This document shows, one piece after another, positions 10,020-20,995 of a stretch of 64,000 bases of DNA. The DNA comes from Porcisia hertigi (taxonomy: Eukaryota > Euglenozoa > Kinetoplastea > Trypanosomatida > Trypanosomatidae). Below the pieces are notes generated by a model. That model saw only the letters and a list, made by a program, of their open reading frames with translations. It was not told where the DNA came from and made no database searches. How positions within the stretch are numbered: position 1 is the first letter of the stretch; every line of letters begins with the position of its first letter. Location: contig NC_090594.1 of assembly GCF_017918235.1 (NCBI RefSeq), positions 62,001 through 126,000 on the forward strand, written 5' to 3'. The translations under genes were made by a program, and so were the position numbers.

Positions 10020-10937
10020 TTACTTTTTTACGGTATGATCGATATTGAGGTCCTTAACATTGACGTAGAGGGAGTCACTATCGAGATAGTAGCGACCATG
10101 GCCGTGATCACGCAGCGTTTTGGCAATCGTGCGAGCCGCCTCCAGCCCGCGCAGCTCTAGGAAGGCAGGGTTGCGCTTCACTGCGTCTCCAACGAGCGTA
10201 GCCGCCTCAGCCTCACCCTGTGCCAGCAGAATGGCGGCCTGTTTTTCCTGCTCTGCCTGCTCCACCCGAAACTTGGCCCGCTCAGCCATCTGCTGAGCTA
10301 CCTGCTTTGCCTCTACGGCGTTAGTGTACTCTTTTCCAAAGCTCATCTGCGTGATTGAAACGTCGGTGATCACGATGTTGAATGGCTTCGCTCTCTCGGC
10401 CAACATGACACCAATGCGGTGACTTACCTCAGGACGCTTGATTAAAAGGTCAGAAGCATTGAACTGCGCAATCACAGCTCGAATGATCTCATTAATGAGC
10501 GAGGGTAGTACCGTCTCAGCGTAGTTGACACCGATTTGACGATAGATGTGGTGCAGATTCTCAACGTTTGGTTGGTAAAGCACGCGAACAGCCATGTTCA
10601 CCGTCTGTAGGTCACGGCTTCCGCTGGCCGTAGGTACTTCGATCGGCTTGTTGCGGATGTCGAAGACGACAGGTGTTTCTAGAAATGGGATCGCGAAGTT
10701 TGCACCTTCGCCGTAGGTGCGGTCGTAGAGGCCGGTGATGCAGTTGAACTTGACCGCACGAAACCCACCTGGCACAAAGAAGACAGACTTGTAGAGGGCA
10801 TAAATTGAAACGCAGCCGACACCCACCAGAGCTGACATACCCACTATGTTGCCAAAACCGCCGTAGACGTTCATCTTCTTCCGAACCTCAGCGGCCATCT
10901 TGGAGAAGTCCGGCGGCGGTGGCATCTTCGGAGGCAT
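10020..10937 (-). CDS. PHB2: Prohibitin 2
   Basis: Prohibitins PHB1 and PHB2 form a ring complex in the mitochondrial inner membrane that supports cristae, respiratory complexes and m-AAA protease activity. The protein has 305 residues, the usual PHB2 length. A hydrophobic anchor spans about residues 29-49, followed by FVPGGFRAVKFN and the PHB domain. Family stretches include FDIRNKPIEVPTASGSRDLQ, VLPSLINEIIRAVIAQFNAS, LAERAKPFNIVITDVSITQM and YTNAVEAKQVAQQMAERA. The C-terminal coiled coil carries GEAEAATLVGDA. PHB2 is preferred over PHB1 because of the length, the Pro-rich N-terminus and the RVLYQPN and FNASDL regions. The ATG at 10937 begins MPPKMPPPPDFSK; a second ATG four codons later is also possible. 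No defects are visible. Confidence 0.93.
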   Translation of the reverse strand: MPPKMPPPPDFSKMAAEVRKKMNVYGGFGNIVGMSALVGVGCVSIYALYKSVFFVPGGFRAVKFNCITGLYDRTYGEGANFAIPFLETPVVFDIRNKPIEVPTASGSRDLQTVNMAVRVLYQPNVENLHHIYRQIGVNYAETVLPSLINEIIRAVIAQFNASDLLIKRPEVSHRIGVMLAERAKPFNIVITDVSITQMSFGKEYTNAVEAKQVAQQMAERAKFRVEQAEQEKQAAILLAQGEAEAATLVGDAVKRNPAFLELRGLEAARTIAKTLRDHGHGRYYLDSDSLYVNVKDLNIDHTVKK

Positions 10938-11952
10938 GTTCTTGGGAGGCAGCGGCTCTCTGCACCAACACTGGAAATGAGCCAGACAAGAGGAGTAAAC
11001 GGCTCGATCACACAATCGCACGATCAAGTGGGCGCTCAACACGAGAGACAACGATACTAGGAAGTAAAACAAAAACCACCGGCGTACCGATGGTGCCGAA
11101 GACCCACAACACAGACTCGTAAGCAGAGGGGAAGAGAAGAAAAAGAGCACAGATGGAGGGAGGGTGAATGGGAGGGAGGTTGCAAAACAAGGCAGAGAGG
11201 GTGAAGAGTGGTAAATCGCAGATCGCCCGAAAACGGTAGAAACAAGCGGGCACCGTAACCGTCAAACATAACAAGTATACTGATGATTGCCATCGGACTG
11301 AAAAGGTGGAGAGTGGAGGTTTTTTTCAACGAAACTATTTAACCAGTGCTGCTTTCCCTGATGGAACAGCTGCCATGAGGGTCATGCCACACTTCGGCAC
11401 CCACATCACACTCCTCCTCCCCATTGCTGCGTAGTTGAAAACGAAGGAGAGGTGACTTTCTCTCTGAGTGTGAGTGATGTGTATAAATGACACAGGGATA
11501 GAGGTGAGCGAAGGAAAAGATGAACTACACGAGCACGGAAACAACCATGAAAACGCTTGTGTATACCCGCCTGCCTCATGTAAGTCCTGTCCTCCGACCA
11601 CTCTGCGCGCCTCCGCAAGGTCTAGCGCGCCACAACTATTCATCCAGTTATTTCATGCCGACGAAAAACGCACAGTACAGGAAACCCTCTAGACAGGGGT
11701 AAAAGTTGAATGGGGCGTCACATGGGCCTCTTCGCCTCTCCTCGTCACCACGGCGGAGTGAGTGACGCGACCATACTATACGGGATAGGCGAGAAGTCCT
11801 GAAAAAAACAAAGGAAGGAGCTGGGGTTGAAAAGCGATACGCGAAAGAAAGCGAGACAAAGCAAGAAAAAAAACGCTGATGGAGTGCACGCACGAGAAAC
11901 CGATAACCAAATACCAGTCCACCAACTCCCAGGCATGCGAGTCGTACTCACT
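10938..11952. other. Intergenic spacer
   Basis: No gene is seen. The sense (minus) strand is pyrimidine-rich just upstream of the prohibitin gene (about 11060-11200), fitting a trans-splicing region. A G-rich block at 11981-12011 is inside the end of the neighbouring transporter gene, not in this spacer. Confidence 0.7.
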
Positions 11953-13740
11953 TCAGTACGGTGGTTGGTCTTCCATCCGGCCTGCAGGGGGAGGAGGGGG
12001 GGAGGGGGAGGGAACCCTTTCCTCTGGAGAAGAAACTGCATGAACATCAGATTGTAGAGAACGAAAGCCCAAGTCGATGCCGAGATCAACAAAGCGGTGC
12101 CGACCACCAAGGATGACCGCCGCAATAATGAGCCTGCTAAAAGTGCCAGTGAAGCCAACAAAAGATACACTTGAGTCGGTCAACGACAGCGAGAGCCCAC
12201 ATCCAGAGTATGCGCTAATTATTTCAAAGAAGGTTCGCGTTGTGATATCAAAACGGCTGTTGAGTAGCTGCTCCCGCATCCTGGCCTCTTCGGCGAAGAG
12301 AATCAGTACCATTCCGGTAAACAGCCAAAAGAGACGTGATGTGAGCAATCGAACCACCGATGTGCGGAACATTTGTCTCCACTTGCGGTACGTGCGATCG
12401 GTCGATATCGGAAGCGGTGGGAAATACATGCCCAGAATCATAACCGCTACATGAGCGTTGCTACACTCGAGCAGCGGCACAAAAGATGCGGCGGCAAAGC
12501 GGATTACGGCAGCCTGGCAAAGAGAGAGATATACCTTGTACGGCCATGTGTATCCGCTCAGCACCCCATCCCACTGCTCATACCAGAACGGAAACGCCTG
12601 TATCAAAGTCAGGGCGCACCAAGCACAGCCAAAAAAGGCCGTCTCGCCGGTGCGAAAGAGAAAAGGGTGAAAAGTAACGGGCTCCTTCGACGTCATCACC
12701 TCTCGAAATGCCCTATCCACCTCATCTAAGCAACTCATAAAAGAGGGACGGCAGCGGGGAGGGGCGCGGAGCAACGCAACAGAGACGTCGTCAACTTCGC
12801 CGGCGTCCCCCTCCTCGACTTGGTAAGTGCCGTCTGGTAGCGAACGAGAGTGTTCGATGCGGCTGGCTACAGCGCAGGCGACCCTGTGGATAACCCGCAC
12901 TAAGAACCACTCACACTGCATAAAAAAACGGAGGAACACAGGGAAAGCAGTGAACCCTAGCGCACATGCAGCTGTCACTAGGCCCGTCACAGCAACGTCG
13001 CCGGCATACGCCTCCATCGGCAAGAAGATGGAGCTGTGAAACGAAGCGAGTATCATGCAGAACGCATGGAAGGCAGAAAGGTTCGAGACGTTGAGACGCC
13101 ATAGAAGTGCCATGAAGACCCCGTTGACAACAACAAAGTACACAAAGGGGGTAACTGCACTCACGAGAGCCGCGTAGTACAAGCGGTCCGCCTCGGCTCG
13201 CTTCTTCGCCCGCAAAAGTGCCACCTGTGGTGTATCTCTCTCATCGCTACAGAACACATTTCGCACGCGGTGCAACATAAAGATGCGCAAAAGAGGCTGG
13301 AAGCTGCTGGTGATCACAGCACCGCCCGGGAGCAATAGCAGATGCCGGAAAAGCGTCGCACCTGCAGACCAGCTGCCAACATCTACTGATTGCAGCCCGC
13401 AGTTGCACACCGAGGAAACGGCGAGGAAAAATGCGTCAACAGGAGCGAGGTGTGGGACCATAGCGAGCAGGCCAAGAAAACCAATCACAACCAAAACGCT
13501 GATGTAAACAATATGAAAAAAAAGGTACCACGTCTTGAAGAAATCGAGCTGCTCGATGAGCTGCTGCTGGTGTGCAGTGAGGGGCAGAAGCACAGGCGCC
13601 TCAAACAAGAGCTGGGAGGCGCGCAAGAGGTCATGTTGATGTTTTATGGGCAGGGGCGAATATGGCGGCTGCTCTCTGCTTTCAAGCGGAGGGGCCTGAC
13701 ACGGATCCGCGGCCGGTGCGTCAAAGCCGAGTGACAGCAT
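11953..13740 (-). CDS. TrkH/HKT-type cation transporter, 595 aa
   Basis: This is a multispan potassium/sodium transporter of the Trk/Ktr/HKT superfamily, probably plasma-membrane. The fold has four membrane-pore-membrane units. Pore loop 1 reads SSVCNCGLQSVD (about residues 109-120), within FFLAVSSVCNCG. The last pore loop reads SAYSGCGLSLS (about 510-520), followed by LIIAAVILGGRHR, a close match to the fungal TRK ending with its conserved GRHR. At least ten hydrophobic segments lie between. A basic and acidic loop interrupts the middle, about residues 330-400. The tail has the Pro-rich stretch SPSPPPPPPAGRM. The ATG at 13740 is the first in frame; the open frame extends upstream to at least 13821 only with non-ATG codons. 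The central two pore loops are less clear to me. Confidence 0.88.
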   Translation of the reverse strand: MLSLGFDAPAADPCQAPPLESREQPPYSPLPIKHQHDLLRASQLLFEAPVLLPLTAHQQQLIEQLDFFKTWYLFFHIVYISVLVVIGFLGLLAMVPHLAPVDAFFLAVSSVCNCGLQSVDVGSWSAGATLFRHLLLLPGGAVITSSFQPLLRIFMLHRVRNVFCSDERDTPQVALLRAKKRAEADRLYYAALVSAVTPFVYFVVVNGVFMALLWRLNVSNLSAFHAFCMILASFHSSIFLPMEAYAGDVAVTGLVTAACALGFTAFPVFLRFFMQCEWFLVRVIHRVACAVASRIEHSRSLPDGTYQVEEGDAGEVDDVSVALLRAPPRCRPSFMSCLDEVDRAFREVMTSKEPVTFHPFLFRTGETAFFGCAWCALTLIQAFPFWYEQWDGVLSGYTWPYKVYLSLCQAAVIRFAAASFVPLLECSNAHVAVMILGMYFPPLPISTDRTYRKWRQMFRTSVVRLLTSRLFWLFTGMVLILFAEEARMREQLLNSRFDITTRTFFEIISAYSGCGLSLSLTDSSVSFVGFTGTFSRLIIAAVILGGRHRFVDLGIDLGFRSLQSDVHAVSSPEERVPSPSPPPPPAGRMEDQPPY

Positions 13741-14239
13741 CCCAACATGGGAAGGGAGAAGAACGCCCGGCAGATGCAAAAAATGCAGTGCTGAGAGTAG
13801 TAGTCGCCTGGCGGCTCGCACCGCCTTGCTGATACGGGACGGGAGGACCAGCGCCGAACTTACGCCGCCTCCTTTCGGTGCTTTCTGTGAGAATCTTTGA
13901 GGGACAAAAGTTGCACAGGTCGCGCAAGATACACGAACTGGCCTACGCTAACGAAGCCAAGTACAGAAATGGAGGAGAGAACGAAGTGAAAGAAGCAGCC
14001 ATAACGGAAGAGTAGCGGAGCAATATGAATACATCGACCCTATCGATTGATGGTTCTCGAGCACGTGTGCAAAGGGATGTTGGAAGGGCGGAAACGACGT
14101 GTGTTCACTCAAAGATCGCAGAGTTTCGGAAAGCTTACCACCAAATGAAGGGGATCGCACAGTGCAACTCTGTCACGCCAATTTGGCCCATATTTGCCTT
14201 GCCTCCGTTTCCCTTCACCTGACCATTATTGAGCTGCAT

Positions 14240-14279
<40 letters not shown>

Positions 14280-14728
14280 CCCTCTCCCCCTTTCGTATCC
14301 GCAATTCCAGGTCCTGGCAAGATGAACTTTCCAGAAAGAATACGCAGTGTACGCAAATAGAAAGCGAATGGCACTTTCATGCAGACGGCGCCTCTCGTCG
14401 TATCGAGCACAAAGTTGGTGAAGGAACCAGAAAGAGGGGCCTCTCCGGCTGAGCTGTACATGCTTATGCGATGCATGTCGAAAATGCAAACAAAAGACGT
14501 CATGCCTTGTTTCTGGATACCATCATAGTGTACATTGAACATGTTTCACCATGTTCGAATTATTCTAAATGGAGGAGGAGGAGGAGGAGGGGGTAAGAAA
14601 AAACAGAAAAGAAAACATCGTAAGGACCTCATTGAGGGGGGAAGGGGGGAGGATGTGACTACAACCATGTGGCACCGCACAATACACTCCACCTTGGCGC
14701 CCACAGTGGTGTCTCTATGCAGTATGGG
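13741..14728. other. Intergenic spacer with (CA)n and (GGA)n
   Basis: No gene is seen. A (CA)n tract spans 14246-14275 and a (GGA)n tract 14571-14591, which on the sense strand is a pyrimidine-rich stretch. Confidence 0.7.
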
Positions 14729-15577
14729 TTACGGGGTTGGCGACACAGTAAGACGATCTTCCATTAGAGGACCGTACACCTTGCAGAGTGACGGCAGGCG
14801 GTAAGCGTCACCGTGGACACGCTTTTCCAGAGCGGTGCCGCGTTGAGTCTTCGCAAACGTAGCGTGAGAAAAACTGCCGCACGTACCACTTCCCTGGATG
14901 TGGCGATGGGCTCGTTTCTGTGCAGTGAGCATTCCATCCTTGATGTGACTCAGCTGTGCCGTGGTATGCTGATGCTCCCTTGCATGCTTCACCTGCAGCG
15001 CAGCCAAACTGTCATTGTCCTTCTCCAGCGCGACAGTATCGCGCGTGAGCAACGTAATCGCCTGACGAGCGATACGGCGGTCGAGAAGGCTTCGTCGAAA
15101 AGAAAGAGAAGCGTCAAGCAGCTCTTCCCGCAAGTGAGCAGCCTCGCCACGGCGCTGGGCGGCCGCAGCAAAGCTACCTTCCAATCTCAGTTGTTTCTCC
15201 TGTTGTTGCAGCACCAACACCTCACGAGGGACCGCCATTGGCATGGAGTTCAGCTTCGCAGCCTCGGATGTGGCGAACCGTACAAGCTCCTCCTCGCTCG
15301 CCCGAGATCGCTCAGCCTGTGTGCTGAGAAGACGCTCCCATCGTGCGCGCTCCTTCTGGAGTGTGGCAACCTGCTGCTGCAATAAGCATTGGTTCCCAGC
15401 TACTTGCAAAATATTCCACTGGTGTGCGCCCTCTCTCTCCAGCTGCATGGCCGCTTCAGAGAGAGCCGCTTCCCGGCGAGCACGATCAGCCTGCACTAAC
15501 TCTTCGGCAAGCTGATATTCGCCGGCGGCCACCAGCTTTCGCATGCGGCGGCGAAAACTTTCCTTGGCTACAGGCAT
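14729..15577 (-). CDS. Coiled-coil protein, 282 aa, unknown function
   Basis: I do not recognise this protein. It starts at an ATG at 15577 (MPVAKESFRRRMRKLVAAGE). Most of residues 1-225 is predicted by eye to be helical coiled coil, with heptad-like Leu/Ala spacing and many Arg, Glu and Gln. A conspicuous conserved-looking segment is FAAAAQRRGEAAHLREELLD near residues 135-155. The C-terminal 55 residues are not coiled coil and end in YGPLMEDRLTVSPTP. There are no membrane spans. A cytoskeletal or flagellar role is possible on composition alone but is not shown. Confidence 0.75.
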   Translation of the reverse strand: MPVAKESFRRRMRKLVAAGEYQLAEELVQADRARREAALSEAAMQLEREGAHQWNILQVAGNQCLLQQQVATLQKERARWERLLSTQAERSRASEEELVRFATSEAAKLNSMPMAVPREVLVLQQQEKQLRLEGSFAAAAQRRGEAAHLREELLDASLSFRRSLLDRRIARQAITLLTRDTVALEKDNDSLAALQVKHAREHQHTTAQLSHIKDGMLTAQKRAHRHIQGSGTCGSFSHATFAKTQRGTALEKRVHGDAYRLPSLCKVYGPLMEDRLTVSPTP

Positions 15578-16772
15578 CGCAGCTGCCGTGGGGACGACAG
15601 AAAAGCTGTCGAGACCCCCACCACCCAGTCACTGTCAGCCCTTGCTCTCCCTCTCTGTTGCAATGGCTTAGCGATGGGCACAACGACGACAGAGACGAAA
15701 AGTCACTCGCCAGTGGAGTCAGCGGAGGAATGTGGAGGCTGCTCATCAAGCCACGTACGCATGCAAGAAACGAAAACCGTGTCGAAGTCAAAAAAAAAGA
15801 CAAGAATGGGCCAGAATAGAAAAGGGAGCGAGGCGGAGGAAAGGACAAGAATAGTCAAAACGAATGAATGTTGACGGTTGCGGACATGCCGAGCAGAACA
15901 TGCTCTTGGGCGAGAGAGAAGTTGATGCCCCATTTGAAGATGCTCACCTAAGATTTGGGCAGACCAGCCACAAATCATGCGGTGTGCACGAAAAAGAAAA
16001 GAGCATGATCACACATTCTCTCATTGCCAACATCTCAAATGTACGCTTAAGAGCCTGCATGAAAAGACCAAGGTACGTCAGAGGAACCTTGCAGCGAATG
16101 TGTGTTGCAACTACCCCTTCCACTCTCATGAGGTCCTGCAGCTGTGTGTGCATACGTGTGTTTGTCGATGAGGGATGAGAACATTTACCAAAAAGCTCAA
16201 ACCAGCTTCAAATGTGCCACATCATGTATTCTTGGCGATGTTTTCCCTCTTTTGCCTACGCGTTTGCTCCCGTCTTTAAGCTTGGCTCCATACACGTTGT
16301 ATCTATTAACTACGCTACATGACGGAGAGCGAGCACGAGAGGACGGTGGGGGGAGGGAGGGAGGGAGGGGCGAAGAGGGAAAAGGGAGGCAAAGGGAGAC
16401 GAAGAGTATCCCCTCCACTTCCACAGCAATGTATGCCCTCGAGTCTGCGTAGCGAAATTACTGCAAGCAACATCAAACACGAGATGAAAAACGCGACCGA
16501 GTCTTTCGGTCCAACAGCCCTCCCACCTCTCCCGCGGCCACCTCTCTTACTCAATGATTGTACACACACGCCATCACGTCATTTAGTTTCCTAAAGTAAA
16601 AAACAAACAAAAAAAAAGCGAAAAACATGCCGAAGAGAAAAGAAAGGCGAATAAAGAAAGTGTGGGAACACACATATGTGCACACACACACACGATCATT
16701 TGGTATCACATGGAAGCACCTTCCTCTTGACTACCGTACAAGCCTTGAGATTAAAGCCGCACACGTACACAT
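15578..16772. other. Intergenic spacer with G-rich block
   Basis: No gene is seen. A GGGA-type block at 16346-16370 meets the G-quadruplex pattern on the plus strand and reads as a CCCT-rich pyrimidine tract on the sense strand. A short CA tract lies near 16680-16694. Confidence 0.7.
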
Positions 16773-17378
16773 CTAGTATTCCACCTCCTGACCGGCAAAA
16801 AAGCCCCACTTCTCCTCCCACTCATCAGCCACCATCATGACATAGGGACCGAAGTACGCCACGTTGTCGACGGGATGGACCCATCGATCCTTTGGCTCAT
16901 AGATGTACTTGTCCTTCAGCACACGAGCACGCATCACACGACGGTCGCCGTGCACAATTTTGTCCTTCGGTGCGCGCGTACGAGCAGCACGGTTCCACCA
17001 GCCATGGGCATTGATGAGGTCATCCTGAAGGCACCCCCACTTGTGGAACTGAAGCCCCTCGTAGAAGCACATCATCTTGCTGGCGTACCACTTGCCGTAG
17101 AAGCCTAAGTCGCGTGCGTCACTCTGGATGATCTTCTCCCACGGGTACTCCATCTTGTAGGGGTGGGCGTGGTCCGTGACAGGAAGTGCGAGAAGGGCAC
17201 GGTAGTCGATCTTGTTCGCTTTGATGGCCTTTTGCAGGCGGAGCGCGCGCTCCACCTTGTGCGCATTCTGCACAGAGAGAAACTCGCGGTACATGTTCGG
17301 GTAGAAGAAGTGACCAATGTAGTAGCGGAAACCGGCCCAGATGCCCTGCGCCATGAAGTTCGGAGACGTGGGCTTCAT
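16773..17378 (-). CDS. Conserved hypothetical protein, 201 aa, probably mitochondrial
   Basis: I do not recognise a named family. The ATG at 17378 gives MKPTSPNFMAQGIWAGFRYY. The protein is rich in Trp, Tyr and charged residues, with stretches such as YIGHFFYPNMYREFLSVQN, KMEYPWEKIIQSDARDLGFY, LQFHKWGCLQDDLINAHGWW and VMMVADEWEEKWGFFAG. It has no clear membrane span. This composition, with compact aromatic motifs and no low complexity, suggests strong conservation. It resembles accessory subunits of kinetoplastid mitochondrial complexes, but that is only an impression. The reading frame is intact and codon use looks normal for the window. Confidence 0.8.
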   Translation of the reverse strand: MKPTSPNFMAQGIWAGFRYYIGHFFYPNMYREFLSVQNAHKVERALRLQKAIKANKIDYRALLALPVTDHAHPYKMEYPWEKIIQSDARDLGFYGKWYASKMMCFYEGLQFHKWGCLQDDLINAHGWWNRAARTRAPKDKIVHGDRRVMRARVLKDKYIYEPKDRWVHPVDNVAYFGPYVMMVADEWEEKWGFFAGQEVEY

Positions 17379-18299
17379 TTTTGCGAACGTCGTAGCAGCG
17401 AGTGAAGGAAATGCGCCACCAGGGAGGGATACCGTGTACTGCGTGTTTACTAAACAGAATTGGGGGCAACTTATGAATCGTGTTGTGAATGCGTGAATAG
17501 TGTGTGACGACGACAACATGAATCGAAACAGGGGGGGGGGAGAAGGAGCGCGATGTGGATGTGTTCGCCCAACGGTAATAAGCAACATGGACAAAAAGAA
17601 GGAGAGTGAAGAAAAGTGGATGCGGTAAAACAGGGACAATGCGAAGACTGTGCAGCATGAAAATGATAACCAACGAGTCCATCAGAGCAACAGAACGGAC
17701 CTCCTCAAAACATAAACTGTGGAAATGATGTAATTGATATGAGCTGCATTGACGCCATTGTGGCCCGTGCTCGCTTACTCTCATGGCTGGAGAGCAGGCA
17801 AGATATCCCATGATGCAAAGAGCATCTACTCTGTCTTGCGCACTCGGTTGTTTTTACGCCGACTCTGGGCTGAATCACGGAATAAGGTGTACAGAAAAAC
17901 AAACCTGTGAGAAGAGCAAGAGGCCCATTCTTGCTCCCTCGAGTGACCCTTCCACAGCCAGATGGCGTCATTTTTTTTTTCTATTCTGCCCTTCAGTCAG
18001 AGGTATCACTAACGCCCCAAAGAAGAAGAAGAAGAGCCAACACACATACACACACACACACCCCACTTTCAACATCCCCAGTCGCATACCCACCGCTCCC
18101 AGTCACAATGCTTGAACCGCGTTCACCGGAAAGGGGGGGGGGGAATTGTTCAGTGGCGCTATCGACGATCTGACGACAGATCAGTTGTTGCGGCGATTAG
18201 AAAGGGTGATATACGGAGGAGGAAAGGAAAGTCCAAAACGCAATCAAGAAGATGTCCAAGAGATATACCCCAAGGAGGAGGTTAAAGGAACGAGAAATG
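17379..18299. other. Intergenic spacer
   Basis: No gene is seen. Contains a run of nine G near 17530-17540, a CA-rich tract near 18044-18062 and a run of ten G near 18133-18142. Confidence 0.7.
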
Positions 18300-18854
18300 C
18301 TACAGGTTATCACGCAGGTATTTGTTGACACCAGTCAGGGCGGCCCGCGCCGTGTCGTTGCTAAAGTCAGCCAAGTAAGGCTCCAGGTCATTTGCGATAG
18401 TGACCGAGTCCGTTTCTAAAATGATGCCCTCATCTAGCATCTCATCGACAGTCATGAGAAGAGCACAGTAGTTCTCCAGCAACAGACGCGCTGTGAGAGA
18501 GGGTGTATTGAGCTCCTGGCGCAGTGCATCCACGAGTCCGGTCAAGACACTTGACAGCACCACCTCATTCTCGGATCCGGCACCCATTACAATGATCGTC
18601 ACATCTTCGCTGATGTGGAAAAGAACGACGTGGCCCTCCACCACGAGAATCTCGCTTTCATAGGCGACGTGGTTGGTGCGTCGGGGGTCGTGAATGGCTT
18701 GAAAAATGGCGTTCTCCAACGAACGCTGCTTTTCAAGAGATGCGAGTGCCTTGGAAGACTCAGGGGTATCTTCCCCAGTAAAGTACTTGACGAAGAGGCG
18801 ACTGCCGGTGCTTCCTAACGCCATCACCGCCTGTACTCGATGCAGGAAAGACAT
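18300..18854 (-). CDS. Coatomer subunit zeta
   Basis: Zeta-COP is the small subunit of the COPI coat, which returns cargo from Golgi to ER. The 184-residue protein has the normal length. It starts with a longin-type domain (MSFLHRVQAVMALGSTGSRL, then FVKYFTGED), followed by the family block SLEKQRSLENAIFQAIHD, YESEILVVEGHVVLFHISED, then NEVVLSSVLTGLVDALRQEL and LLENYCALLMTVDEMLDEGI. The ATG at 18854 is chosen because the upstream in-frame start is not ATG. Its known partner is gamma-COP. No defects are visible. Confidence 0.92.
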   Translation of the reverse strand: MSFLHRVQAVMALGSTGSRLFVKYFTGEDTPESSKALASLEKQRSLENAIFQAIHDPRRTNHVAYESEILVVEGHVVLFHISEDVTIIVMGAGSENEVVLSSVLTGLVDALRQELNTPSLTARLLLENYCALLMTVDEMLDEGIILETDSVTIANDLEPYLADFSNDTARAALTGVNKYLRDNL

Positions 18855-19657
18855 TGCAACGCAGAGAACAGGGTGAACGCACACGGTTGAGTGACTCCCT
18901 GTTTAAGCTGAGAGGGAACAAGGAGGTGAAATGTGCTAGCAGCTGAGAATGGGCAGCGCGTAGACACACACGCATGTGTGTGTGTGTGTGTATTTGAGAG
19001 AAAAGGGGAAAAAAAGAGTGAAGTGCGCACACACATGGAATCCAGAAAGAGCCCCCCAAACACTTGCGTTAATTTCGCTTCTTGGAATTTCACCGCTTCC
19101 ATGCCACAGGGTGGGTCCGAAAGGGCCGCAGCAGGGAAAAAAATGCAATGAGATAATGGAGGCGACACGGAGTCACCGAGCGCGACTTCACGGCTGCTAT
19201 GCACAGCGCCGCCAGAAGTACAGCGGGACACATGCACGGCAACGTCATGACGTTTCCGGCTGATTTGAGCGTCAGCATAAAACGGAATGCCATTGAGAGC
19301 CCACTGAAAGCGCCTCGGCGCAACCACGGAAACGAAAAGACTAGAGTGAGCCGGTGCATATGCCCAGTAGAGCCAGCAGCGGAGTGCGCCAAGAGCAACG
19401 TATGCACCTTGGCGGCGGCGGAGGCGCCGCTGCGCCACGCACCGACCTGCATATCTACTGATACGTCAATTCCAGTGTTGACTGCGCCTGTATGTGTGTC
19501 AGTGTTTCGGGGAAATCCAGAAAAGCCGTTGGAAAGGCAACCTCTAAAACACAGTCGATGGGGATCCATCACGTCCGAAAAAAAAACTCACCGTTTGAGA
19601 GGAGGCTGCAAAAACGATTCATAGGCCTACCCGCTGCGCCAAGTCTCTCTAGAAGAG
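18855..19657. other. Intergenic spacer with (TG)n
   Basis: No gene is seen. A (TG)n tract lies at about 18975-18991. Open frames across it are repeat artefacts. Confidence 0.7.
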
Positions 19658-20995
19658 TCAATCACCCTCGTCCTCGTCGCTCACCACATCGGTCATACAG
19701 TGCGGGCGTACCGTAAGCCACGGAACGGAAAGCGCAAAAACGGCGAGCAGTGCACATTGGAGGCCTTGGGTGGCGTACTTTACCCCATACATTTGAAGAA
19801 GAGTTATGGCAAAGACATCGTGCATAAATGTTGATGCCGCGTACGTGGACAAACTCACAGCGCACAGGAACAGCACGGCAAACGCAGAGCAGAGCAGCAA
19901 TAGTGAATTAAACAAGAGCGCGTTGAGCATGGTACCGCGGATTCTCAGAGGGTATACAGGAAAAACAAGCGCGTGCCTGCTCACTACGCGACAGCCCACC
20001 ACCGTGCACCACATGAGGTACATAGTGCAATAGGCGTAGACCAACGTAGCTAGCATAGGAAGGAGGCCGTTCAAGAAGCTCATAATGCGATCCATCAGCG
20101 GGAACATGTGCAGTATGTTGGACAGAAGAATATGAAGCACCCACAGAAAAGTGACAATACCATTGACGACGCCCATTGCCAGAGCCATGTAGCAACGAAG
20201 TACGTAGGCCCCAGAGACACGGTACGCTTCTTCGTTGCCCTCGCTGCGCCGCTCCACATCGCGCACGTTCCGCTGAAAGAGCAGCATTTTCTGGTGCTGT
20301 TTGGGAGTCGGACGGAGCACCCCGACTTCTGCATTCAGGCGTCTCCCTGCGTCAAGAAGGTGGCGAACTTCCCTCTTCAGCTTGACACGAACCATGTCAT
20401 ACTCCGTCTTAGTGATCGGACGCGGTCGATTAAGAAAAGCGGCAACGGCACTGAGCGGCACAGCAGCGAGACCCACTCCTCCAAAGATAAAAAAGAAGCA
20501 CCAGCCAAACGACGAGGTAGTGGCGACAAAATATACAAATGGCGACACACGTGTGAGAGTACCCTCCTTTCGGCCAAGGTGATCGCCCCACAGCCACAAC
20601 GCGCCGAAAGCAGCTGCAAACGTCATATTTGCAGCCACTACCGCCAGCAGGGACGGACGCACCTGCGTCCACACGCTGCTTTCCGTAGGTGACCAGCTTT
20701 CGTAGAAGACAAATGCAAATGGACCACACACAAATAAAAGTAAGTATGCGGCAATCAGAATACCTTTCCAGGCCCAGGCAAAGTCGAAAGATGCCCTGTC
20801 GCTCATCAGTGCCACCTCCAGGGGCACAAATAACACCATGTAACAGGACACACAGAGTGTTACTACCACGAGCACTCGCAGGAGCCATGCGTCGTCATCC
20901 TCCTCCTCCGCGCTGTATCGGCAAACGATGTACACAGCAAGAAAGAAAACTATCACGGCAACGATGCCAGCTGCAATCCAGCTTACGATAAACAT
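19658..20995 (-). CDS. LMBR1/LIMR-like multispan membrane protein, 445 aa
   Basis: The LMBR1-like family includes LMBRD1, the lysosomal cobalamin exporter partner, and the lipocalin receptor LIMR. This protein begins with a signal-anchor-like helix (FIVSWIAAGIVAVIVFFLAV), then an acidic patch AEEEDDDAW. About nine hydrophobic segments follow, including VVTLCVSCYMVLFVPLEVAL, which corresponds to the family's NVPLDV region. A central soluble loop at residues about 195-255 (KTEYDMVRVKLKREVRHLLD) interrupts the membrane part, as is typical. The C-terminus is acidic (SDEDEGD). The ATG at 20995 is the first in frame. Substrate and compartment cannot be read from the sequence; a lysosomal or endosomal location is plausible. 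Confidence 0.8.
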   Translation of the reverse strand: MFIVSWIAAGIVAVIVFFLAVYIVCRYSAEEEDDDAWLLRVLVVVTLCVSCYMVLFVPLEVALMSDRASFDFAWAWKGILIAAYLLLFVCGPFAFVFYESWSPTESSVWTQVRPSLLAVVAANMTFAAAFGALWLWGDHLGRKEGTLTRVSPFVYFVATTSSFGWCFFFIFGGVGLAAVPLSAVAAFLNRPRPITKTEYDMVRVKLKREVRHLLDAGRRLNAEVGVLRPTPKQHQKMLLFQRNVRDVERRSEGNEEAYRVSGAYVLRCYMALAMGVVNGIVTFLWVLHILLSNILHMFPLMDRIMSFLNGLLPMLATLVYAYCTMYLMWCTVVGCRVVSRHALVFPVYPLRIRGTMLNALLFNSLLLLCSAFAVLFLCAVSLSTYAASTFMHDVFAITLLQMYGVKYATQGLQCALLAVFALSVPWLTVRPHCMTDVVSDEDEGD